Below are positions 56,680 to 64,000 of a stretch of DNA of 64,000 nucleotides, piece by piece (position 1 is the stretch's first letter; each line of letters opens with the position of its first letter). The DNA comes from Patellaria atrata CBS 101060 (taxonomy: Eukaryota > Ascomycota > Dothideomycetes > Patellariales > Patellariaceae), in assembly GCA_010093705.1 (NCBI GenBank), contig MU006093.1, forward strand, positions 1,048,849 to 1,112,848, read 5' to 3'. Both the position numbers and the translations under genes were made by a program. The notes under the pieces are model-generated. The model ran no database searches. It was not told the origin of the DNA and worked only from the letters and a program-made list of their open reading frames with translations.

Positions 56680-59600
56680 CTATCCCCACGCTTCGGCGGC
56701 CCCTTCCCACTCCGTTCCTCCCTGCTGCTGCGGCGCCTCCTCCTGCTGTCCTTCATCCTGTCCTATTTCCGGAATCCCCGTCCACCCTAATTTCTCCAAC
56801 TCCCTGCGAAAGAAATCTTGTTCCTCCTTCAACACACCCTTCGCCTCGCCCATTTTATCCTCATAATTCCTCAAGTTCCACCAATGCGTAAGCGCCCTAA
56901 GCGCCTGCTCCAGCGGAACACTCTCGTCGACTTCCGCATCGACATCACTACCCGCGAGCCAGTCATCTCTGAGCTCGGGACGACAGTGCAGGTATATGGC
57001 GGTGATGACGCGCATGTTGGACTGGCGCCATTTGCGGCCGCAGTAGGGAACCTGTGACTTGAAGAGTTTGAGGGTGTAAAGCCGAAGTAGCGGTTGTGGG
57101 ACCTTGAGACACTTGCGCAGAAATTGGGATGACTTGTATTGCACCATGAGAAGGTTGCGGTGTGCTTTGCCTTTGCATATCTTTTGCATGATGCGCAAGT
57201 AGTTTATGCTGGTGAAGAAATTGCGCCAGGAGAAGCTAGTGATGGGCTCGGAGGGGAGGTCTGTGGTAGGGATTCCGAGTTCGTCGACTTCGGGGATGCG
57301 TGTAGGGGATTTGGAGAGAGGGGATCTGCTGCCGGGAGAAATGGGGAGTGAGCGGTTGCGTCGAATGGGTGGTGGGATCGCATCGTCGCTGTCCGAATCT
57401 TTGTCAAGATCACTCAGTGTCGGCTCTTCTATCCCTTTGCGCGAATGAGACCGAGTAAAGTAGAAAAAGCTAGATTGTATTAGTAGAGGTACTGCTAAGA
57501 AGAATTTTATGGGAACATACTTCAACTCCTCTCGATCACATCTATAATTGACAACCCTTTCTAATTCCTGTGTTTGTAGCAACTTTAGAACGAGGATGAG
57601 GTAGTTGGAATCAAGTAGTAATTGAGTCAGATACTCGAATTTGAGAACGTCTTGTTGAACGGTCAGTAAGAAGCCTTTATATGTAGCAGATGCAACAGGG
57701 TATTACTAACGAGACACTTTGAACCATTTTAGAAGTAATATTAGGATACCGGATGTCGCCTTTCCCGCAATCTCCTGATTCCGGATTGTATCCAATTCTT
57801 CTGCTGTGGCCTTGGACATGTCAGGTAGAAGTGGACCCGTTCCGTTTATAGCATTTTTGTTGGCTGCGTTGCCATTTGGACCATCTCCATAAGGTATAGC
57901 ACTCGTAATGCCATTAGGTCCAGCACTTTGTTGAGTATGCTGCTGCGTTACTAATGTTGATACCGTTGCTAGGAGGCTTTTCATTACCACCATCACTACG
58001 GACTGTAGATTTGGCAGGCAGGTCGCCTGAAATTCGTTAGTCTCGTCTCGTACTGGAGAATAAAGGGAAGACATACATAATAATCCTCTACTAGTTGCAT
58101 ACGTTGCTCTATACTTCCATCTGGATATTCTAGTTTAGTCTCCTCCTTTGCCTTTAGGTTACCGTTACTTATTTTTTGGTTATCACCGGAGTTGTCGGGA
58201 GCAAAAGGGTCAAGACAAAAAGCTGTTATACCATCCGTTTCATTAGTAGGATCATCAGTTGGTCCAGTCCAACCTCGATCGTATTTCATGAAACGAACGC
58301 GCTCTTCCCATAGCTGTTTCATAGCTCGAGTAGCTCTCATCCGCTTAGCGAAGAGTTCTGCTGCTTCTAATATTGAAGCTGGAATATCACTACCCTTCCA
58401 TTTCCGGCCAACAAGTATATCTTGAAGATCGGTACTCCCTTTCCCACCTAGATTGTTGCTTGATTCATCAAGGGGAGGGTATAGAAAGGGGAACATCTGG
58501 TTAGTCTGATAATTCTGTTTCTTGCCGCCTTTACCCCCAGGACCAGCAGGAGACGGCGGGGGAGACGGTGCAGGCGTAGCTATGTGCACAGGCTGATGAA
58601 TGATAGATGCTCCATGGCCTTGTCCGTTTCCTAACCCAACTGCAAAAGGGTCTGGACCTGTAGCTTTACTTGGATGGTTTTTCAGTGGAGGGAGGATCGA
58701 GTTATTGTCAGGCTCTAATGGGAATAGAGGAGGAGGTGGATTGTAAGCAGGATACTTGGAGGTAATCTCCTGCCGGAACGCATGATAATCAAGAGGGGAA
58801 GCGGTGATCAAGGGATGCCCAACCTTATCTTGCTCGATCTCATCTTCACGAAAGCTTGCCTTCGCTTTATTTACAAAGTCTAGACCTCCGAAGTAGACCA
58901 GGATCGTTTTCCAATAAATAAGGATCATCTAACTTGTTAGAACTTCCCGATAATGGTTATGCCAGTTGACATACCTTGGACTGTGGTAGTGAAATAGACT
59001 CATCCCAACGTAACTTTGTAAGAATTCCCGTCAGCGTAAGTAGAAAGCCGGGGTTTAGATTTACTATAAGCACCTGTTAGACGTACACAATAGACATGTC
59101 AATCATGCAAACATACGGAGAGTTGATCGAAAAGCAGCGCGTGTTTTACTATTATCGCTAGTTCGACCGACTTCCAGCAGAAAGTAAGTGAGTGTGAGAA
59201 TACACCACACCTCACGGCGATTTGCCTCATTCTCCTCGACAGAAATCTCCTTATCAACCATTTCGGGTGAACTAAAGACGTCAACCCACATTCACATTTC
59301 AGTCTATGATTTGACTCACCATTCTCTTGCGCAGATCGACTGGAGGACAGCATATATAGGTTTTACTCCATTATGGTCATGGATTGTAGCGATGTTTCGA
59401 CGTATCCACTCCAGCTGTAAAGCAGAATTTGTGAAGGTAGATTTTCCGTTAGGAACCTGGGATTCGCTTTCCTGACCATTGGACGAAGAAGAAGGCTGGT
59501 CCTGAGCTGCCTCTCCAGCTGTTTCATACCAACAGCCTAGGGCGATATATACTAAGGATTCTAGATTTCGCAACCTAGCCGAACTATCCAGATGTTGTAT

Positions 59601-60203
59601 TCCAACTAGACACTGATCAATGAAGTGTGCACGTGATTCAGAGTTTGACTTCGTCCAATCAATATCGCCTCGTTGATACTCCTCAATGTCTGCCCCTTTG
59701 TACGTCGCCCATTCCGCCAGGAAAGACGCTTTAGCCTTAAGCATCATAGCTTGCTCCTCTATACTGTATGAGAACCACTCCTCGATTTCCTCAGGGAAGC
59801 TAGCCGTATCTTCGTATTTGAAGGCATATGGTGTAGGCTCTATGCGGGGCATTTCATTTACAATCCTTCGTAGCTGCATCAGGGACAATGAGCTGGGCAT
59901 CTCGGCTTCTTGAGGAGGTGGAGGCGCGGGAGGCAGTTGCTGGGGAGGAGGAACAAATTTGTCCCGTCGAATGCTAGGTCGCAATGGTACCGACACTCTA
60001 TCCTTAGGCTTTGGGACCTTCATACCGTCAACTCCAAGCTCTTTCAAAGCTACGATATCCTGAGGAGCACTATTCTCCTCATTGGTTGCAGCAGATGGAC
60101 CCTGGATAGGATCTCCAGAGAGTATCAGTTCATCGGCCTCATCAACTCCATGAGGAATCTCAGGCGCACTCTCACAGACGGAATCGGTGGGCGTAGGCTC
60201 CAT
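56680..60203 (-). CDS. FAR11: STRIPAK subunit Far11/STRIP homologue, seven exons, 1071 aa
   Basis: Exons are 60203-59320, 59271-59117, 59063-58975, 58928-58077, 58026-57711, 57650-57521 and 57469-56680; the spliced frame closes at 1,071 aa. The N-terminus is acidic and Pro-rich (PPAPPPPQEA). The N1221 domain (about 105-430) opens with SLSLMQLRRIVNEMPRIEPT, FPEEIEEWFSY, then RREVWCILTLTYFLLEVG and LNLNPGFLLTLTGILTKLRWDES. The DUF3402 half follows, with KTILVYFGGLDF, ATCLPNLQSVVMVV, FEYLTQLLLDSNYLILVLK and a final KMGEAKGVLKEEQDFFRRELEKLGW. Far11/STRIP scaffolds the STRIPAK phosphatase-kinase complex; in filamentous fungi (Pro22) it is needed for fruiting-body development and hyphal fusion. Introns are 45-62 nt. 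Exon junctions 1-2 and 5-6 are the least certain. Confidence 0.85.
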
Positions 60204-60652
60204 GCTGAATCATTCAGCGGTTGGTAAAACGCGTTAGGTATGTTGGTGTACGTAACACCTCTGTGCCGTACATGGTCGATGTGAGGATCTAGAATCTCAT
60301 ACTTGTAAAGCAATTCATGTACAAACAGAAGGGGCCCTGGAGTGTTAAATACAGTGGTGTTCGATACTACCGTTCTTGTCCCAAGATCAGCGTCTTAAGG
60401 TAAGGTAGAGGGCCCGAAGATATGCCGACTCTTAAAGCTGTTTTGATGTGTCGTGCACGACCTGATACGATGCTTGGATCAGTTCAACCTAGGGAAGGAA
60501 ATGGCGGGGAAGTAATAAAGCATGGTGGGACGCTGCTGTACATAATTCAATCATTTTACATTTTATATTTACATTTTGGAGCAGGCCTCTAATGGGCCGA
60601 AATGCGATAGTGGTACAGCACCTTTTTCTTTTGTACAGGTACAATCATGGCT
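60204..60652. other. Intergenic spacer between HEM13 and FAR11
   Basis: It holds the FAR11 promoter and the HEM13 3' UTR. Nothing distinctive. Confidence 0.5.
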
Positions 60653-61921
60653 CTACACCCACTCCACGGGCTTCTTTAATACTTCCAACAGCCTCTCCTC
60701 CCTGCTCCCTTTCTCTGGTTCGTGCATATACTGCCATCTCGCCGTTAACGGTAGACTCATCAATATACTCTCAACCCTGGCTCCAGGCGTGTTTAACCCA
60801 AAACTCGTACCTCTATCATGGACAAGGTTGAACTCAACATATCTTCCTCGCCTTAGTTGCTGCCACTGCTTCTCTGCCTCTGTGTAAGGCAGATCTTTCC
60901 TTTTTTCAATAATTGGTAGGTACGACGGGAGGAATGCAGCAAGTGCTTCCGTCACGAAAGCAAACAGCTGCTCGCGGTCCTTGGTCGTCTCGTCCAAGTC
61001 ATCGAAGAAGATGCCTCCCACACCTCGGGATTCGTTTCGGTGTGTATTACGGAAGTATTTATCACACCAAGCTTTGAAGTGTGGAAAGTATGAGCGATCG
61101 TGGTTGTCGCATGCGGTTTTTAGCGTCCGATGGAAATGAATAGCGTCCTCGTCGAATAGATAAGAGGGAGTGAGATCTGAACCTCCGCCAAACCACCAGG
61201 CATTTGGTGAACCATCAGCGTTTGCTGTCTCAAAATATCTGTAGTTCAGGTGGACCGTTGGAGCCATGGGGTTACGGGGATGTAGGACGAGACTCAATCC
61301 TGCAGCAAAGAACTCTAGAGATTCAACATCCGGGTCTAAAGCTTTATGGTTTACACGCATTTTCTCGATCGCCGGTCGTGGAAGTACACCATAGACGATG
61401 GAAATATTGACACCTGCTTTTTCGAACACGTTTCCTTCTTGCAGCACACAAGTGATACCCCCTCCCCCTGATGGACGATCCCAGCTATCTACTTGAAATT
61501 TCTTCCCATCCACCTTCTCTAACGCCGCTACAATCTCTTTTTGGTGCGTCTTGATAAGTTGCTCCATACGCAGGCGCATGGGGGAAGAGGAAGTAACGCC
61601 GTTTTCGCGCTTCGTAAGGGCGTCGCGGTCAGCGATTGTAGGACCTTCAGATTGTTGGACATTGCCATTGGCCATTGAGTATGCAAGAGCGCCCATGAAG
61701 ACGGCGCCAATTGCTATACTGACCTTTGGATTCGTGTTGTGCTTCAATCGCGGGGAATGGGGAGTGGTTGGGGGTCCAGGATGTGCAGCCCCAGAGGCTG
61801 ATATATTTCGTCGCGAACTGCATGCTGACGGGAATTTGGACGGCAACTGACGGAAGGAGTGAATTGTCTCTTGAGTAGTAGATGTCCTCAACAGGCGGGT
61901 AGTGGAACGGAGCGAGGCCAT
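60653..61921 (-). CDS. HEM13: Coproporphyrinogen III oxidase, oxygen-dependent, 422 aa
   Basis: Single-exon gene for the heme-pathway enzyme that converts coproporphyrinogen III to protoporphyrinogen IX with O2. The ATG at 61921 is the first in frame. The enzyme core has family motifs in order: GGGGITCVLQEGNVFEKAG, GLSLVLHPRNPMAPTVHLNYRYFE (the HPxNP region), AWWFGGGSDLTPSYL, YFPHFKAWCDKYF, GVGGIFFDDLDE, and YVEFNLVHDRGTSFGL near the C-terminus (RVESILMSLPLTARWQYMH). The N-terminal 110 residues are an extension: an Arg/Ser-rich presequence-like part (1-45), then a hydrophobic helix, KVSIAIGAVFMGALAYSMA. This predicts mitochondrial import and the intermembrane space, unlike the cytosolic yeast enzyme. 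Confidence 0.93.
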   Translation of the reverse strand: MASLRSTTRLLRTSTTQETIHSFRQLPSKFPSACSSRRNISASGAAHPGPPTTPHSPRLKHNTNPKVSIAIGAVFMGALAYSMANGNVQQSEGPTIADRDALTKRENGVTSSSPMRLRMEQLIKTHQKEIVAALEKVDGKKFQVDSWDRPSGGGGITCVLQEGNVFEKAGVNISIVYGVLPRPAIEKMRVNHKALDPDVESLEFFAAGLSLVLHPRNPMAPTVHLNYRYFETANADGSPNAWWFGGGSDLTPSYLFDEDAIHFHRTLKTACDNHDRSYFPHFKAWCDKYFRNTHRNESRGVGGIFFDDLDETTKDREQLFAFVTEALAAFLPSYLPIIEKRKDLPYTEAEKQWQQLRRGRYVEFNLVHDRGTSFGLNTPGARVESILMSLPLTARWQYMHEPEKGSREERLLEVLKKPVEWV

Positions 61922-62880
61922 AATCCCTTCACACAGTAAGGACAAGTAGACGGTGAAACAGAAGATGGTGAATTAGAATGCTATGAGGAAGACATCGAAA
62001 GTTTCTGGGTCCGTTTACAAGTTTGCGCCGGGGAGATACATTGCGGTATGGTTATGGTGGCATGAGAAAGTTGAATATCAAATTTCTATTCACTATAAAA
62101 AATGTATGCATGAAGTCAGGCCATCATCGCGAACACCAGACGAGCCTTTGAGCCCAGATTCCCCGATTACCGACAATGGTCACGTGCCTCACCGGAAGCA
62201 TTATATCACCGCAAAAGACACAGTGAAAAGACGGGACTCATCAGAGGGGATCCAACGCTGACAAAAAGAGAGATGAGTAACAACGTCACAGCCTAATGTT
62301 TGGGATCATGTGCTAGAGGCGAATGCGCCAACATGTCTCGCTCAGGTACAGTACAGACAACAAGTGACTCGGTCCATAGGCGGCGGAGCATTCATTGACT
62401 GTTCTAGCTCTAACTATGACTGTAACAGCGAATAATCAACGTTGTAGTCAAAGCAGACACCGCAGACAAAGCCCATGAGCTTCATGAAAGCCAGCACTCA
62501 CAAACCTGTATAACAATAAAGCACCACCTCAAGAAACAGCCACGCAAGAGACTTTTGTACCAGTTCAACATATCAAACGAAACTAATCGACTAGTTCTAG
62601 TAACGATATTCTCTGATATTTACAGAGTTTGTTCAAGCTTATTCATTGACGTTCACACCGCCGCGTCCACCTCTAGGGCTTCTTGAAACTAAAAGGCCCG
62701 AGCCACCGCCCAGCTCCCACACCTGCCCCTCGCTCTACGCCATCTACTTCTGCCTTCTGCCTACTTCATCCTCCGCTCCCTCCCACCTCCATCTAACCTC
62801 ATCTACAAACACCGCGCGACAGCCCTTCTTTAACCCTACTCACAACTTCATACACATCCACACAACCTAACAAAAACAAC
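61922..62880. promoter_or_regulatory. Divergent promoter region between HEM13 and ATG8
   Basis: About 960 bases between divergent start codons. The ATG8 side is strongly CT-rich from about 62650 to 62880, a usual feature of strong fungal promoters and leaders. No gene is supported inside. Confidence 0.5.
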
Positions 62881-63658
<778 letters not shown>

Positions 63659-63998
63659 CTACGGTACCTGCTCTTCCTCATGCAAGTTACGAATCTCGTC
63701 ATGTGGTAGCATAGATAGCAGAATACTATTGCTTTTCAAGCCGCTGGTTCCGATATGTCCGGCCTGTCTGAAACGTGACAGTGTGAGAGTGAGCGTGACA
63801 TGGATTACAGGATCTGTGATCCAAAATAGAGATGATCCGGCCCTATCTATATGTCCCCTGAAACCAGAAGCAGTTCGCAGAGAAGGCACATTGTTATGCA
63901 GGTCCCAAATTCTTGCAATACCAGAGATCAAGCCCCACCCCCGCCTGAGCCGCCGCCAGTGCCTGCCAGGGGAGTGCGGCTTCTCCCGCCCCCGACAT
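63659..63998 (-). CDS. Candidate small protein at the window edge, three exons, about 76 aa
   Basis: Proposed exons are 63998-63922, 63857-63809 and 63763-63659, with introns of 64 and 45 nt; phases match. The product would begin MSGREKPHSPGRQLAAAQAG, continue GLDLWGHIDRAGSSLFWITD, and end SMLPHDEIRNLHEEEQVP. The joined sequence looks more protein-like than the unspliced frame, in which the intron parts read as low-quality sequence. The ATG lies two bases from the edge, so the true start may be further upstream, outside the window. An alternative acceptor four bases upstream of the last exon would give a different ending. I recognise no family. Confidence 0.4.
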   Translation of the reverse strand, partial: CRGREKPHSPGRHWRRLRRGWGLISGIARIWDLHNNVPSLRTASGFRGHIDRAGSSLFWITDPVIHVTLTLTLSRFRQAGHIGTSGLKSNSILLSMLPHDEIRNLHEEEQVP

Positions 63999-64000
63999 TC

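Overview
The window is nuclear DNA from a filamentous ascomycete (Pezizomycotina). The evidence is intron-rich genes with short introns (mostly 45-110 nt, GT...AG, with CTAAC/CTAAT-like branch sites), fungal-only families (ARS-binding protein 2, DUF7730-type, Far11), and about 2.5-3 kb of DNA per gene. The class could be Leotiomycetes, but that is only an impression and needs a database search. No bacterial-type operons, CRISPR arrays, tRNA or rRNA genes were found, and no convincing transposon.

Layout. 0.9-3.5 kb: a four-exon orphan (+). 4.7-5.8 kb: a four-TM membrane protein (+). 6.1-9.4 kb: the ARMC8/Gid5 (Vid28) subunit of the GID ubiquitin ligase (-). 9.9-10.8 kb: a DUF7730-like protein (-). 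11.6-12.9 kb: a divergent protein kinase (+). 14.0-16.9 kb: ARS-binding protein 2 (-). 18.1-18.6 kb: a single-pass membrane protein (-). 18.6-22.3 kb: gene-poor. 22.5-25.6 kb: a Puf3-like Pumilio protein (+). 26.6-28.1 kb: a mitochondrial DUF1640/MCUR1-family protein (+). 28.8-30.0 kb: an unknown protein (-). 30.0-31.9 kb: gene-poor, with ORF relics. 31.9-33.4 kb: RuvB-like 2 (-). 34.5-38.2 kb: a 1,211-aa coiled-coil protein (+). 38.2-40.2 kb: gene-free, with a degenerate tandem array. 40.2-43.9 kb: ESS2/Bis1 (-), Pop8-like (+) and eIF6 (-). 44.5-48.0 kb: a 1,090-aa unknown (-). 49.9-51.3 kb: another four-TM protein (-). 53.8-55.2 kb: Rad23 (+). 55.2-56.7 kb: gene-free, with a 16-bp minisatellite. 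56.7-60.2 kb: Far11/STRIP (-). 60.7-61.9 kb: coproporphyrinogen III oxidase (-). 62.9-63.4 kb: Atg8 (+). 63.7-64.0 kb: a probable small three-exon gene at the edge (-).

The genes are independent housekeeping units, not a pathway cluster. Two loose themes can be seen: protein turnover (Gid5, Rad23, Atg8) and RNA metabolism (Puf3-like, ESS2, Pop8, eIF6). The last three are adjacent, and ESS2 and POP8 share a divergent promoter of about 0.3 kb. I joined exons by hand using splice consensus and reading phase. All models in the list close in frame, but none has transcript support.

No clear undescribed biological system emerged. The most informative observations are the Puf3-type RNA code that can be read from the Pumilio repeats, two unexplained tandem repeat arrays, an internally duplicated coiled-coil protein, a kinase with a DFD motif, and several sizeable orphans.
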